Below, in pieces: positions 9,825 to 18,934 of a stretch of 22,575 nucleotides of DNA. The stretch is taken from NCBI GenBank assembly GCA_900753685.1, contig CAAEAB010000012.1, positions 1-22,575 of the forward strand, written 5' to 3'. Within the stretch, counting starts at the first letter, position 1; the number at the start of each line of letters is the position of its first letter. The notes beneath the pieces are model-generated. The model did no database searches. It saw nothing but the letters and a program-made list of their open reading frames with translations, and was not told where the DNA came from. The stretch comes from Lachnospiraceae bacterium. Its GTDB lineage: Bacteria > Bacillota > Clostridia > Lachnospirales > Lachnospiraceae. The position numbers were made by a program, and so were the translations under genes.

Positions 9825-10775
9825 CTAACTTTTAGATCTTAATTCGTCTGCCAATAAACTCAATTTTCGTAATCGGTGATTTACACCGGACTTACCTACA
9901 GGAGTCGACAACAACTTGCCTAATTCGGTCAGCGATGCTTCCGGATATGCCAGCCTCAACCGGGCTATCTCTTTCAATCCATCGGTTAACTCACTGAATC
10001 CAACGGTATCGCGGATATAGATAATGTCTTCTATCTGTTTTACCGCCGCAGATACAGTTTTAGAAATATTTGCCGTTTCGCAATTCACACGCCGATTTAC
10101 TGAATTCCTCATTTCCTTTAAAATCCGGATATTTTCCAATTCCATCAGGGAAACATGGGCCCCCATGACGTTAAGTATATCAACAATCTGGGACGCATCC
10201 TTGATGTACACGACGTAATATTTTTTTCGGGTAATCCATTTTCCTTCAATATTAAATATTTTCATCATATCGCATATTTGCTGCGCCCGTCCGACTGTAG
10301 TACACACAATTTCAAAATGATATGTTTTTTCCGGCTCGCTAATCGACCCGGCACATAAAAACAATCCTCTCAAAAATGCACGTTTACAACATGACTTCTG
10401 AAAAATCAATGGATGGACTATCGCATAGTCTTCCTCAATCTGTCCTTCGCCATTCATAAACTTCACCGAACTCAAAATATTCCTGGCTGCATAGTCATCC
10501 TTTACCTCCAGTATATATGTACGGCTTTTTCCAGTATGGATATGACTTCTTATACATACATCAACATCTATATTATATGTTTTTTTCATCAATGTAAAGT
10601 ATTTTCTTGCAACCGCAAGGTTTTCTGTATGTATTTTTATCGATACTTTTCCCTCTTCGTCCTGAAAAATCTGCCCGCTCATGCTCAAAATTGCTGCGGT
10701 TTCAGCAATCCGGCAATGTCTGGCGCTGCCTGTCTGATAGGATAGTTCTTCCTTTACACGACCTGAAAAAGACAT
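9825..10775 (-). CDS. whiA: DNA-binding regulator WhiA
   Basis: A 316-residue WhiA: an N-terminal domain, a degenerate LAGLIDADG homing-endonuclease-like core (about 125-215, with RGLFLCAGSIS), and a C-terminal helix-turn-helix (about 265-310, with SLTELGKLLSTPVGKSGVNHR). WhiA controls sporulation division genes in Streptomyces and influences chromosome segregation and division in Bacillus; here the targets are unknown. The start is supported by TGGAGTG 6 nt upstream. It follows rapZ by 36 nt. The YvcK gene that separates rapZ and whiA in many Firmicutes is missing here. Confidence 0.95.
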   Translation of the reverse strand: MSFSGRVKEELSYQTGSARHCRIAETAAILSMSGQIFQDEEGKVSIKIHTENLAVARKYFTLMKKTYNIDVDVCIRSHIHTGKSRTYILEVKDDYAARNILSSVKFMNGEGQIEEDYAIVHPLIFQKSCCKRAFLRGLFLCAGSISEPEKTYHFEIVCTTVGRAQQICDMMKIFNIEGKWITRKKYYVVYIKDASQIVDILNVMGAHVSLMELENIRILKEMRNSVNRRVNCETANISKTVSAAVKQIEDIIYIRDTVGFSELTDGLKEIARLRLAYPEASLTELGKLLSTPVGKSGVNHRLRKLSLLADELRSKS

Positions 10776-10811
10776 TTTTTCACTCCAATCTCATCGTTTC
10801 CGGAAAGGATT

Positions 10812-11690
10812 TTATTTATTCCGAAGCGCATCTTTAGAAATATCTCTATGTTCTGCTTTCACGCTGTAATTTCTATTTTTCAAACGTTCATAAATACCGT
10901 TGGCCATCGTTACAGAACGATGTTTTCCCCCAGTACATCCGACGGCGATGACCAACTGGTTTTTTCCTTCTTTGATATATTCGGGCACGAGAAAAACAAG
11001 TAAATCCTCAATCTTATCCAGAAACATAGACGCTTCCTTACAATCCATCACATAATCCCTGACTTCCGCTTCATTTCCCGTTTTTCTGCGAAGATTTTCT
11101 ACATAATAAGGATTGGGAAGGAAGCGGACATCAAATACAAGATCCGCGTCTGTCGGAATGCCATATTTAAATCCAAAAGAAAGAACCGTCATATAGAAGT
11201 TTTGATAAGGTTCATTTTTAACAAAAATCTTATCGACTTCACCTTTAAGGTCCCGGACAAGCATCTGACTTGTATCGATAATATAACTGGCCCTTTGCTT
11301 TAAAAACTGCATTTTCCTTCGCTCGTTTTTAATTCCTTCCTCAATGCGGCCACCGACAGCCAGCGGATGCTGCCGTCGTGTCTCTTTGTAGCGTTTAATC
11401 AAAACCGCGTCTTCACAGTCTAAAAATAAAATCTCATAGCTTATTTTCAAATCTTCGATATTTTCCAGAACTTTATTTACCGTCATCAGGTTCTCGCCGC
11501 TTCGGATATCAATGCCCAGGGCGACCAAGGGCATCGTCTTCTCTCCCTGCCCGGAAGCCAGCTCCGCAAACTTCGGAAGCAGCGGCACCGGAAGATTATC
11601 GACGCAAAAATAGCCGATATCCTCCAGCATTTTTAACACGGAGCTTTTTCCCGCTCCCGACATTCCCGTCACAATAACAAAACGGTCCAT
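10812..11690 (-). CDS. rapZ: RapZ/YvcJ-family nucleotide-binding protein
   Basis: A 292-residue P-loop protein with Walker A GMSGAGKS (9-16), a Walker B-like FLDCED (89-94), and the conserved C-terminal GCTGGKHRSV (251-260). In E. coli RapZ binds the small RNA GlmZ and tunes glucosamine-6-phosphate synthesis. The Bacillus homologue YvcJ hydrolyses nucleotides and its role is less clear, so an RNA role here is inference. Its ATG shares one base with the murB stop (TAATG), and its ribosome site GGAGAG lies inside murB, so the two are translationally coupled. Confidence 0.95.
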   Translation of the reverse strand: MDRFVIVTGMSGAGKSSVLKMLEDIGYFCVDNLPVPLLPKFAELASGQGEKTMPLVALGIDIRSGENLMTVNKVLENIEDLKISYEILFLDCEDAVLIKRYKETRRQHPLAVGGRIEEGIKNERRKMQFLKQRASYIIDTSQMLVRDLKGEVDKIFVKNEPYQNFYMTVLSFGFKYGIPTDADLVFDVRFLPNPYYVENLRRKTGNEAEVRDYVMDCKEASMFLDKIEDLLVFLVPEYIKEGKNQLVIAVGCTGGKHRSVTMANGIYERLKNRNYSVKAEHRDISKDALRNK

Positions 11691-12616
11691 TAAAACTCTC
11701 CAATCAGCCGGACTTCCGGCTCTAAATGTACTTGAAATTTTTCATATACTTCTCTGTCCACATCGGCCATCAACTGCCGGACCTGAAGCGCCGTCGCCTC
11801 GCCGGCATTAATCACAAAACCACTGTGCTTTTCCGACACCATGGCATCCCCGACCCGATACCCTTTAAGTCCCGCATCCTGAATAAGTTTTCCTGCAAAA
11901 AAACCCTCCGGCCGTTTAAATGTACTTCCCGCGCTCGGATATTCCAACGGCTGCTTTTCTCTGCGCTGCCGGGACAGCTCTTCGACCCTGGCCGATATAG
12001 CCTCCCTGTCCCCCCGCTTAAATTTCATAAGCACAGACAAAACAATGAGGGATTCTTTCTGAATCCGGCTCGTACGATATCCAAGCTCCAGTTCTTCCAG
12101 GGAAAGTTCCCGGATCTCACCGCCGGCGCTCACCGCCCGGACCGACTCAATAACCTGCTTCATCTCGCCGCCATAGGCTCCCGCATTCATTGTCACTGCG
12201 CCGCCTAAGGTTCCCGGAATTCCGGTGGCAAATTCAAATCCGGTGTATCCCCGGAAAGAAATATCCTTTGCCAGCTTTGCCAGCATAACCCCGGCCCCGG
12301 CACGAAGCCAAACTTCGTCAGCTTCTTTATCCGATTCCTGAATCTCTAAGGCATCCAAATTCCGGCATATTTTAAATATAACGCCGCGAAAGCCTCTATC
12401 ACCGACGAGAAGATTGCTTCCGTTTCCGATAATGTAAAAAGGCACCTGCGCCTCTCTACACCACCCCAGTCCCCGAATCAGTCCTTCTTCTGTCTCAGGA
12501 CAGGCAAAAATATCCGCCGGTCCGCCGATATGAAAGGTTGTGTGATTCTTCATCGGCTCATTTTCCCACACCATCCCCTGTCCGATCACTGATTTTAATT
12601 GCTCTGCTAATGTCAT
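11690..12616 (-). CDS. murB: UDP-N-acetylenolpyruvoylglucosamine reductase
   Basis: A 308-residue flavoenzyme that reduces UDP-GlcNAc-enolpyruvate to UDP-MurNAc with NADPH, the second committed step of peptidoglycan precursor synthesis. FAD-binding features GNGSNLLVGD (64-73) and GIPGTLGGAVTMNAGAYG (132-149) are clear. The proton donor Ser231 in AGSTFKRP and Glu301 in LEPEVR are present, as is Arg181 in GYRTSR. Its ATG overlaps the upstream glucokinase stop by 4 nt (ATGA), and its stop overlaps rapZ by 1 nt. This coupling places wall synthesis within the carbon-sensing block. Confidence 0.96.
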   Translation of the reverse strand: MTLAEQLKSVIGQGMVWENEPMKNHTTFHIGGPADIFACPETEEGLIRGLGWCREAQVPFYIIGNGSNLLVGDRGFRGVIFKICRNLDALEIQESDKEADEVWLRAGAGVMLAKLAKDISFRGYTGFEFATGIPGTLGGAVTMNAGAYGGEMKQVIESVRAVSAGGEIRELSLEELELGYRTSRIQKESLIVLSVLMKFKRGDREAISARVEELSRQRREKQPLEYPSAGSTFKRPEGFFAGKLIQDAGLKGYRVGDAMVSEKHSGFVINAGEATALQVRQLMADVDREVYEKFQVHLEPEVRLIGEF

Positions 12617-13635
12617 AAACTGCTGTCCTTTCCCTGTATCATATAAGCTGCCCCGGCAATTCCGGCTTCATTTCCTAATACAGCCAGACGCACTGCTGTA
12701 TCTTTAATCCCCGGAAAAGCCTGTTCTCGGAACTTCTGCTCCACCCTGGCGCGGAGATATTCGCCGGCTGCAGAAACGCCGCCGCCAATCAATATACACT
12801 CCGGATTGACAACAAGGCAGATTCCCGCTAGCACCCGGCCAAGATACATCGTAATTTTATCTACAATCTGTTCTGCCGCCCCATCACCGGATTTTGCCGC
12901 ATCCAGCACATCCTTGGCGCTGAAGCTTTCTTTTTCTTTCAATATATCTCTTAATATGGAAGGTATGTCTGATTTATCCAAATAATGCCGGCTATAATTT
13001 ACAATTCCCGTTGCCGAAGCAATCTGTTCCAAACATCCCCGATTTCCGCAATTGCAGCTTCCGACAATATCTTCCTCTTCCACACAGATGATATGGCCAA
13101 TTTCCCCGGCACAGCCGCCCACGCCATCTAAAATATGCCCGTCAGTCACAATACCGCCGCCCACGCCGGTTCCAAGAGTTACCATCACCAGGCTAGTACA
13201 GTTTTTGCCGCCGCCAAGCCACATCTCGCCCAGCGCTGCCACATTGGCGTCATTCGCTGCCTGCACCGGGATAACTGTTCCCATCCCGACGGAAGCTGAT
13301 GAATTTCCTTCCTTCTGCTCAAAGGCTGCCTCCAACAGCCGTGAAAGCTCATCGGCCACCGGGATTTCCGCCCACCCCAAATTAACACAGCCCTTCACAA
13401 TATTTTCACCGAGAACCGGTCCCGGCAAACCGATCCCTATGCCGGCCAAATCCTCTTTATGAATTCCGGACGCACGGCATCTTTCAACGACAGACTCCGC
13501 AATTTCCGGAAGAATATGGGCTCCTTTATCCTGTATATTTGTCGGAATCGACCACTTTTCCTGAAGTTTGTCATCAAACAACCCAAACTTAACTTCCGTT
13601 CCGCCGACATCGACACCTATCGTCCATTTTTTCAT
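12613..13635 (-). CDS. glcK: ROK-family glucokinase
   Basis: A 340-residue sugar kinase of the ROK family, expected to phosphorylate glucose to glucose-6-phosphate with ATP. Seen: phosphate-binding GVDVGGTEVKFG (7-18), catalytic Asp129 in AANDAN, the second nucleotide loop TLGTGVGGGIV (153-163), and the structural zinc site His181 with CNCGNRGC (194-201), typical of ROK glucokinases. A Gly/Ser-rich stretch (about 106-120) makes it slightly longer than Bacillus GlcK. ATG 13635 is chosen because the ROK motif begins right after it and AGGAGAAGG precedes it inside the end of hprK; the longer open frame overlaps hprK widely. There is a 1-nt gap to hprK and a 4-nt overlap with murB. The sugar is inferred from the family. 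Confidence 0.92.
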   Translation of the reverse strand: MKKWTIGVDVGGTEVKFGLFDDKLQEKWSIPTNIQDKGAHILPEIAESVVERCRASGIHKEDLAGIGIGLPGPVLGENIVKGCVNLGWAEIPVADELSRLLEAAFEQKEGNSSASVGMGTVIPVQAANDANVAALGEMWLGGGKNCTSLVMVTLGTGVGGGIVTDGHILDGVGGCAGEIGHIICVEEEDIVGSCNCGNRGCLEQIASATGIVNYSRHYLDKSDIPSILRDILKEKESFSAKDVLDAAKSGDGAAEQIVDKITMYLGRVLAGICLVVNPECILIGGGVSAAGEYLRARVEQKFREQAFPGIKDTAVRLAVLGNEAGIAGAAYMIQGKDSSL

Positions 13636-13636
13636 C

Positions 13637-14593
13637 CTACATTCCTTCTCCTTTTTCCTGAAGATTTCCTGTAACTCTGCGATACAACTCCTGCGCCGCA
13701 TTATAGCCCATCTGTTTCTGACGGTAATTAATCGCCGCAGATTCAACAATGACCGCGACATTCCGTCCTGGACGAATCGGAATCGAATGGCAGACCACCT
13801 TATTGCCAAGATACTCTATATACTGCTCGTCCAATCCCAGCCGGTCATATTCCCGTTCTCGATTCCAGGATTCCAGCTTGATGACCAGACTGATCTTCTG
13901 AGTTTCCCGGACGCTCTGAATACCAAACATGGACTTAACGTTGACAATACCAATGCCTCGAAGTTCAATAAAATACCGGGTAATGTCCGGCGCCGTTCCC
14001 ACAAGCTCCGTATCACTGATTTTCTTAATCTCTACCACATCATCTGAAACAAGACGGTGACCACGCTTAATCAATTCCAGCGCAGCCTCACTCTTTCCGA
14101 TGCCGCTCTCACCGATAATAAGCACACCCTCGCCGAAAACATCCACCAAAACACCGTGGATCGAAATTCTCGGCGCCAGTTCTTCCTGAAGCACACGGAT
14201 AGCTTTATTCATAAAACCGCAGGTGCCGTCCGGATAAAGCAGCAATGGAATCTGATACCGGGTAGCCAATTCGATGATCTCTTCGGCCGGTTTTAAATTC
14301 CTGCAGAAAACCATACACGGAATGCCCGCCTGAAAGATCTTTTCATAAACCTTCATTCCCTGGTCTTCATAATTCATTGCCACATATGCGCTCTCCACCA
14401 TACCTACGATCTGAAGTCTCTCATAATCAAAATGCTCAAAAAACCCTGCCAGCTGCAGCGCCGGACGATTCACATCCGACTGACGGATCTCAACCTTATC
14501 CACATCCACTTCCGGATTCAAAAGCGTCAGCTTTAACGGTTCCATAATCTTACTTAACTTTACATAATAATTATCCGGTATTTGATCAAACAT
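13637..14593 (-). CDS. hprK: HPr kinase/phosphorylase
   Basis: A 318-residue bifunctional enzyme that phosphorylates and dephosphorylates Ser46 of HPr-type proteins in response to energy and glycolytic state. Seen: N-terminal domain (about 1-130), His146, Walker A GESGIGKS (161-168), the Asp pair 184-185 in VSDDVV, and the family signature IELRGIGIVNVKSMFG (209-224). It heads a tightly spaced run with glucokinase, murB, rapZ, whiA and the HPr-like gene, so enzyme and likely substrate are encoded together. AAGGAGAAGG lies just upstream of the ATG. A predicted extended -10 promoter with a tandem repeat sits at 14622-14665. Confidence 0.97.
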   Translation of the reverse strand: MFDQIPDNYYVKLSKIMEPLKLTLLNPEVDVDKVEIRQSDVNRPALQLAGFFEHFDYERLQIVGMVESAYVAMNYEDQGMKVYEKIFQAGIPCMVFCRNLKPAEEIIELATRYQIPLLLYPDGTCGFMNKAIRVLQEELAPRISIHGVLVDVFGEGVLIIGESGIGKSEAALELIKRGHRLVSDDVVEIKKISDTELVGTAPDITRYFIELRGIGIVNVKSMFGIQSVRETQKISLVIKLESWNREREYDRLGLDEQYIEYLGNKVVCHSIPIRPGRNVAVIVESAAINYRQKQMGYNAAQELYRRVTGNLQEKGEGM

Positions 14594-14621
14594 ATCCCTT
14601 CTCCTTCCATTTTCTCAATGT

Positions 14622-14659
14622 ATCGCTAACTGTTCACGATATCACTAACTGTTCACAGT
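14622..14659. repeat. Tandem 19-bp direct repeat, operator-like, before hprK
   Basis: Two adjacent 19-bp units (14622-14640 and 14641-14659) share 16 of 19 positions, with the common core CTAACTGTTCAC. The first unit in the hprK direction contains the palindrome ACTGTgaACAGT. The repeat starts inside the predicted -10 box and covers the transcription start and early leader, where a repressor would typically bind. The binding protein is unknown. Confidence 0.6.
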
Positions 14660-14665
14660 ATATCA
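14657..14665 (-). promoter_or_regulatory. Predicted hprK promoter, extended -10
   Basis: On the minus strand the sequence TGATATACT forms an extended -10 (TG, one base, TATACT). No good -35 lies at 16-18 nt, which is acceptable for an extended -10 promoter. Transcription would start near 14650, within the tandem repeat. Confidence 0.5.
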
Positions 14666-14671
14666 TGATTT

Positions 14672-14711
14672 CGGCTTTGATGAAATAGCCCGCCTGGAAA
14701 TCATTCGGGCT
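14672..14711 (-). terminator. Weak hairpin at the end of uvrC
   Basis: AGCCCG and CGGGCT pair across 13 nt spanning the uvrC stop. The following minus-strand sequence, ATTTCATC, is a poor U tract. It may reduce, but probably does not block, transcription from uvrC into hprK. Confidence 0.3.
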
Positions 14712-16569
14712 GTTTCCTGAAAAATGCGTAAACGGACTCTGCCGCCGCTTCGTTCATGGACGGAACATTTCTAAGTTCCTCCACGGAAGCTTCTCGGATT
14801 TTCTGTATGTCGCCATAGTAACGCATCAATGCCCTGCGCCGCGTCTCTCCGATGCCCGGTATGTCTTCCAGTATGGAGCGCACCTGGGTCTTGCTGCGAA
14901 GGCTCCTGTGATATTCGATGGCAAAACGGTGGGCTTCATCCTGAATCCGGGTCACCAGTCGAAAGGCTTCCGAAGTCCGGTCAATGGCAATTTCTTCATC
15001 ATCAAAATAAATGCCCCGGGTACGGTGAAAGTCATCTTTCACCATGCCGCAGACCGGAATATCCAGACCAAGCTCCATTAAAACCTTCTGAGCGATATGA
15101 ACCTGACCTTTACCGCCATCCATTAAAATTAAATCAGGAAAAATGGAAAAGCTTCCCATGGCCGGATCCACATGCTTTGCTTCCAATTCCTTCTGCTCCC
15201 GCTGACCATGGGTAAAACGCCGTGTCAGCACCTCTTCCAGGCTGTGATAATCATCCTGTCCCTGAATGTCTCGGATTTTGAATTTCCTGTAGGCGCTCCG
15301 CTTCGGCTTCCCCTTTTCATAAACAACCATGGAACCGACCTTTTCAAAGCCGCTGATATTCGATATATCATAGGCTTCCATCCGTGTAAGTAAAGGCAGC
15401 CCCAAAAGATCCGCCAGTTCCCGGACGGCGCCCACAGTCCTGGCCTCTTCCCGTTTCAATTTTTCACTGTCTTTATTTAAAATATTAAGGGCATTTTTAT
15501 TGGCCAGCTCTACCAGGCGTTCCTTCTGCCCCTTCTTAGGCACTCGAAGAAGGACCTTCTGGCCCCGCTTTTCCGACAGCCACTGCAAAATAATATTCTC
15601 ATCCTCAATATTTTCCGGCAGCATCAGTTCCCTCGGCACAAAGGGCGACTCGCCGTAGAACTGCTTTACAAAGGAGGTCAGTACCGCCGAGCGGCTTTCA
15701 CTCTCCACGCCGGTAAGATAATAATGATCCCTGCCGATCAGACGACCATTGCGGATAAAAAACACCTGAACAACCGCCTCGTTGCCCGCCCGGGCCATGC
15801 CGATCACATCCCGGTCCTCCATCTGGGCACTGGACACCTTCTGCTTTTCTGTGATCTGCTGAATGCTTCGGATTAAATCCCGGTATTCTATGGCCTTTTC
15901 ATAGGCCATCTCCTCCGAAGCCTGCGTCATCCTGTCCGTAAGCATCTGAATGACCGGTTCATAATTTCCGCCCAAAAACTGCAGCACCTGATGAATCTGT
16001 TTTTGATAGTCCTCCTGAGAAATAAGTCCCTGGCACGGCGCTTCGCACTGGCCGATATGATAATAAAGACACGGCCGGCCGATGCCGATATCCTTCGGCA
16101 GATTCCGGTGGCAGGTTCGGATTTTATATATCTTTCTCAAAAGCTCTATCGTATCCTTCACCGCCCCGGCGCTGGTATAGGGACCAAAATATTTCGATTT
16201 GTCCTTTTTCATTAACCGGGAAAAAAGGATTCTCGGATAAGCCTCTCCTGTCGTTACTTTTATATAAGGATAGGTTTTATCATCCGTCAGCATCGTATTA
16301 TACTTTGGACGGTACTCCTTAATCAAATTACATTCCAAAACAAGAGCTTCCAGCTCTGAGTCGGTAATAATATATTCAAATCGTGCAATATGGGTCACCA
16401 TCTGAGCAATCTTCGGCGTCAGATTCCGGCTGTCCTGAAAATACTGACGCACCCGGTTTTTCAGCCGGATCGCCTTGCCCACATAAATAATCTCATCCCG
16501 GGCATTGTGCATCAAATAGACCCCCGGTTTTGCAGGAAGCTTCTTCAGCTCTTCTTCAATGTCAAACAT
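14701..16569 (-). CDS. uvrC: Excinuclease ABC subunit C
   Basis: A 622-residue nucleotide excision repair endonuclease that cuts on both sides of DNA lesions with UvrA and UvrB. Seen: GIY-YIG nuclease domain (about 13-95; GVYLM and IIYVGKA), a UVR helical motif binding UvrB (about 205-240), the RNase H-like nuclease half (about 385-550), and C-terminal helix-hairpin-helix motifs (about 565-620; [13 protein letters not shown]). Length is close to the family norm. AAGGGGG lies just before the ATG. It is separated from ftsH by a strong terminator, and no promoter is obvious in the roughly 45 nt between. It precedes hprK by 107 nt, an arrangement I recall as common in Clostridia. Confidence 0.97.
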   Translation of the reverse strand: MFDIEEELKKLPAKPGVYLMHNARDEIIYVGKAIRLKNRVRQYFQDSRNLTPKIAQMVTHIARFEYIITDSELEALVLECNLIKEYRPKYNTMLTDDKTYPYIKVTTGEAYPRILFSRLMKKDKSKYFGPYTSAGAVKDTIELLRKIYKIRTCHRNLPKDIGIGRPCLYYHIGQCEAPCQGLISQEDYQKQIHQVLQFLGGNYEPVIQMLTDRMTQASEEMAYEKAIEYRDLIRSIQQITEKQKVSSAQMEDRDVIGMARAGNEAVVQVFFIRNGRLIGRDHYYLTGVESESRSAVLTSFVKQFYGESPFVPRELMLPENIEDENIILQWLSEKRGQKVLLRVPKKGQKERLVELANKNALNILNKDSEKLKREEARTVGAVRELADLLGLPLLTRMEAYDISNISGFEKVGSMVVYEKGKPKRSAYRKFKIRDIQGQDDYHSLEEVLTRRFTHGQREQKELEAKHVDPAMGSFSIFPDLILMDGGKGQVHIAQKVLMELGLDIPVCGMVKDDFHRTRGIYFDDEEIAIDRTSEAFRLVTRIQDEAHRFAIEYHRSLRSKTQVRSILEDIPGIGETRRRALMRYYGDIQKIREASVEELRNVPSMNEAAAESVYAFFRKQPE

Positions 16570-16613
16570 TCCAGTCCCCCTTCCCGGCCGCCGCTCTGCC
16601 GGTTCCTTCCTCT

Positions 16614-16660
16614 AAAAAAGGTAAACATCCCATGCCGCAAAGCATGACTGTTTACCTTTT
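16614..16660 (-). terminator. ftsH intrinsic terminator
   Basis: A perfect 12-bp stem (16616-16627 with 16649-16660) encloses a second CATGC/GCATG stem and a short loop. On the minus strand it ends in CCTTTTTTAG. It starts 23 nt after the ftsH stop. Confidence 0.88.
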
Positions 16661-16683
16661 ATCATTTATCAATCGTTCATTGC

Positions 16684-18750
16684 CTATTCATCCTCCGGGA
16701 GCTTGCGTGAAGCGATCGTCTCCACACCGTCCGCTCTCTTCCGGCTTGTCTGCGGCTCTTCCACCGTTTTCCAGCCATCCGCTTCGTCCTGAACCGGCTC
16801 TGGCCTCATTGCATCCGATACTTCGTCAGGCTCCGGCTTCACTGTATCCGGTATTTCAACCGGCTCCGTTTCCGCTTTTCCCGACGTTTTGTCCTGTACC
16901 TCCGGTTCCGGAATTCCCTTAACTTCCCGGAATATCTTCATAAATTCTTTGCCGGTGATGGTCTCCTTTTCAATCAGGAACTCAGCAATCCTGTCCATAC
17001 ACTCCCGATTCTCTTTTAAGAGCGCCACAGCCTTATCATAGGCCGTTTTCAATATCTGCATGACCTCTTTGTCAATCTCCGTCGCCGTCTCCTGGCCGCA
17101 GTTTAATACGGTATGGCCGCTCAGATAACGGTCCTCCACACTTTCAAGACTCATCAGGCCAAATTTTTCACTCATACCATACTGGGTAACCATAGCCCGG
17201 GCAATGGCGGTCGCCCGCTCAATATCATTTGCCGCTCCGGTAGTGACCGAATCAAAGACAACGCTTTCCGCAGCACGGCCGGCCAGCATCGTCACCAGCT
17301 CCTCTTCCATCTCAATCTGAGACATAAGAAATTTTTCTTCCTCAGGCACCTGCATCACATATCCCAGAGCCCCCATCGTTCTCGGGACAATCGTAATCTT
17401 CTGTACTGGCTCTGTATTTTTCTGTAAAGCAGCCACTAAGGCATGGCCGACTTCGTGGTAAGTAACAATCTGACGTTCTTTCTGGCTTAAGATACGGTCT
17501 TTCTTTTCTTTACCCGCAATAACCACTTCCACCGATTCAAATAAATCTGTCTGGGACACGGCGTTTCTGCCCCTCTTTACTGCCGCCAGAGCCGCCTCAT
17601 TGATAATGTTTGCCAAATCCGAGCCCACTGCGCCTGATGTTGCCTTGGCAATCTCATCAAAGTCGACCGTCTCATCCATACGAACATTTCTGGCATGCAC
17701 TTTCAAAATATCCACACGCCCTTTTAAATCCGGTTTTTCCACGATAATCCGACGGTCAAAACGTCCCGGACGCAGAATCGCTTTATCCAGAATTTCCGGA
17801 CGGTTTGTCGCTGCCAAAACAATAATTCCCTTTGAAGAATCGAAACCATCCATCTCAGAAAGAAGCTGGTTTAACGTCTGTTCCCGCTCGTCATTACCTC
17901 CATAGCGGGAATCCCTGCTTTTACCAATGGCATCCAGCTCATCAATAAAAATAATACACGGCGCCGTCTCCTGAGCCTTTTTAAACAAATCTCGAACACG
18001 GGATGCCCCCACGCCGACAAACATTTCCACAAAATCGGAACCGGTCAGAGAATAGAAGGGTACATTCGCTTCTCCGGCCACCGCCTTTGCCAACAATGTT
18101 TTTCCGGTTCCCGGCGGTCCCACAAGAAGGGCCCCCTTCGGCAGCTTGGCGCCAATCTTTGTATACTTTCCCGGATTATGAAGGAAATCCACAATCTCTG
18201 TCAAGGATTCCTTCGACTCTTCCTGACCGGCCACATCTCTGAAGGTTATGCCAGTCTCCTTCTGCATATAGGTTTTAGCCGTGGATTTTCCCACGCCCAT
18301 CATGCCGCCGCCTTTCATGGAACGCATAAACCACCAAAGCAATGCTCCCATAATGAGTATCGGAAGGACATAACTCATAAAAAGAGTAAGAATCATCGAA
18401 CTGGAGGAACTGACCTCTTCTTTAAACTCCACACCGCCGGCCTCGAGACGCTCCGTCAGGCCGTCGTAATCTACCTTTCCGGTCCAGTAGGTTACCGCCA
18501 TCGGTGAATCTTCTTTAACAAATTCGATCGTATCATATTTGATCTCTGCCTTTTTGACTTCCCCCGCGTCAACCCACTCGAGGAACTGATTATAGGTAAC
18601 CTCTTCCCGCCGGCTCTCCTGTACCTTGGAAAGCAGGCTATGAATCAACATCACCGCCACAAAGGCTGTAATCAGAATAATAATTAAATTTTGTGTATTT
18701 TTTTTATGATCATCTTTTTGATTTCTATCATTTCTGTTGTTTTCTTCCAT
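16684..18750 (-). CDS. ftsH: ATP-dependent zinc metalloprotease FtsH
   Basis: A 688-residue membrane-bound AAA+ protease that degrades misfolded membrane proteins and short-lived regulators. Order: membrane helix (about 21-41), extracytoplasmic domain (42-115), second helix (about 118-142), AAA module with Walker A GPPGTGKT (211-218), pore loop MFVG (243-246), Walker B IIFIDE (266-271) and the second region of homology ending RPGRFDRR (327-334), then the M41 protease with HEVGH (432-436) and third zinc ligand Asp509. Residues from about 612 form an acidic Pro/Glu-rich tail with three 11-residue repeats, longer than in many homologues. AAAGGAGG precedes the ATG. It diverges from pyrG with its own promoter. 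Confidence 0.97.
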   Translation of the reverse strand: MEENNRNDRNQKDDHKKNTQNLIIILITAFVAVMLIHSLLSKVQESRREEVTYNQFLEWVDAGEVKKAEIKYDTIEFVKEDSPMAVTYWTGKVDYDGLTERLEAGGVEFKEEVSSSSSMILTLFMSYVLPILIMGALLWWFMRSMKGGGMMGVGKSTAKTYMQKETGITFRDVAGQEESKESLTEIVDFLHNPGKYTKIGAKLPKGALLVGPPGTGKTLLAKAVAGEANVPFYSLTGSDFVEMFVGVGASRVRDLFKKAQETAPCIIFIDELDAIGKSRDSRYGGNDEREQTLNQLLSEMDGFDSSKGIIVLAATNRPEILDKAILRPGRFDRRIIVEKPDLKGRVDILKVHARNVRMDETVDFDEIAKATSGAVGSDLANIINEAALAAVKRGRNAVSQTDLFESVEVVIAGKEKKDRILSQKERQIVTYHEVGHALVAALQKNTEPVQKITIVPRTMGALGYVMQVPEEEKFLMSQIEMEEELVTMLAGRAAESVVFDSVTTGAANDIERATAIARAMVTQYGMSEKFGLMSLESVEDRYLSGHTVLNCGQETATEIDKEVMQILKTAYDKAVALLKENRECMDRIAEFLIEKETITGKEFMKIFREVKGIPEPEVQDKTSGKAETEPVEIPDTVKPEPDEVSDAMRPEPVQDEADGWKTVEEPQTSRKRADGVETIASRKLPEDE
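16768..16866 (-). repeat. Three degenerate 33-bp repeats in the ftsH tail
   Basis: Residues 629-639, 640-650 and 651-661 of FtsH each begin Glu-Pro and are spaced exactly 11 residues apart; the first two also end in Lys/Arg-Pro. At DNA level this is a 33-bp period with many substitutions. The segment is acidic and probably disordered. Confidence 0.6.
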
Positions 18751-18790
18751 GTTTCCTCCTTTAGCCGTTATTTCAGGCTGCCATCTAATT

Positions 18791-18819
18791 ATTATAATGT
18801 TCCTTCCGCCTCAAATCAA
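18791..18819 (-). promoter_or_regulatory. ftsH promoter, sigma-A type
   Basis: On the minus strand TTGATT (18814-18819) and TATAAT (18791-18796) are 17 nt apart. Transcription would start near 18784, giving a leader of about 34 nt that includes the strong ribosome site. No CIRCE-type inverted repeat is seen. Confidence 0.8.
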
Positions 18820-18851
18820 TACTTGTTCCAAAATTTTCGATGAAAAAAGTA

Positions 18852-18880
18852 TGGATAATCTGTGAATTTAGGTGTATAAT
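18852..18880 (+). promoter_or_regulatory. pyrG promoter, sigma-A type
   Basis: TGGATA (18852-18857) and TATAAT (18875-18880) are 17 nt apart, back-to-back with the ftsH promoter. The start would be near 18887, giving a leader of about 48 nt. The GGGC start and leader terminator used for CTP control of Bacillus pyrG are not visible. Confidence 0.75.
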
Positions 18881-18934
18881 GTCTTAATTATTAATATAGA
18901 CAATTTTGATTCATACAGTACAAGGAGGAACATC

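Noticed and set aside
13636..13809. Longer N-terminus for the ROK kinase
   Set aside because: It would overlap hprK by over 170 bases and adds residues with no family similarity; the ROK motif starts just after ATG 13635.
18872..18934. Extended N-terminus for CTP synthase
   Set aside because: This start would lie on the -10 box; the family N-terminus begins at ATG 18935, right after AAGGAGGA.
18881..18934. Bacillus-type CTP-sensing attenuator in the pyrG leader
   Set aside because: The leader has no GGGC start and no terminator hairpin with a U tract.
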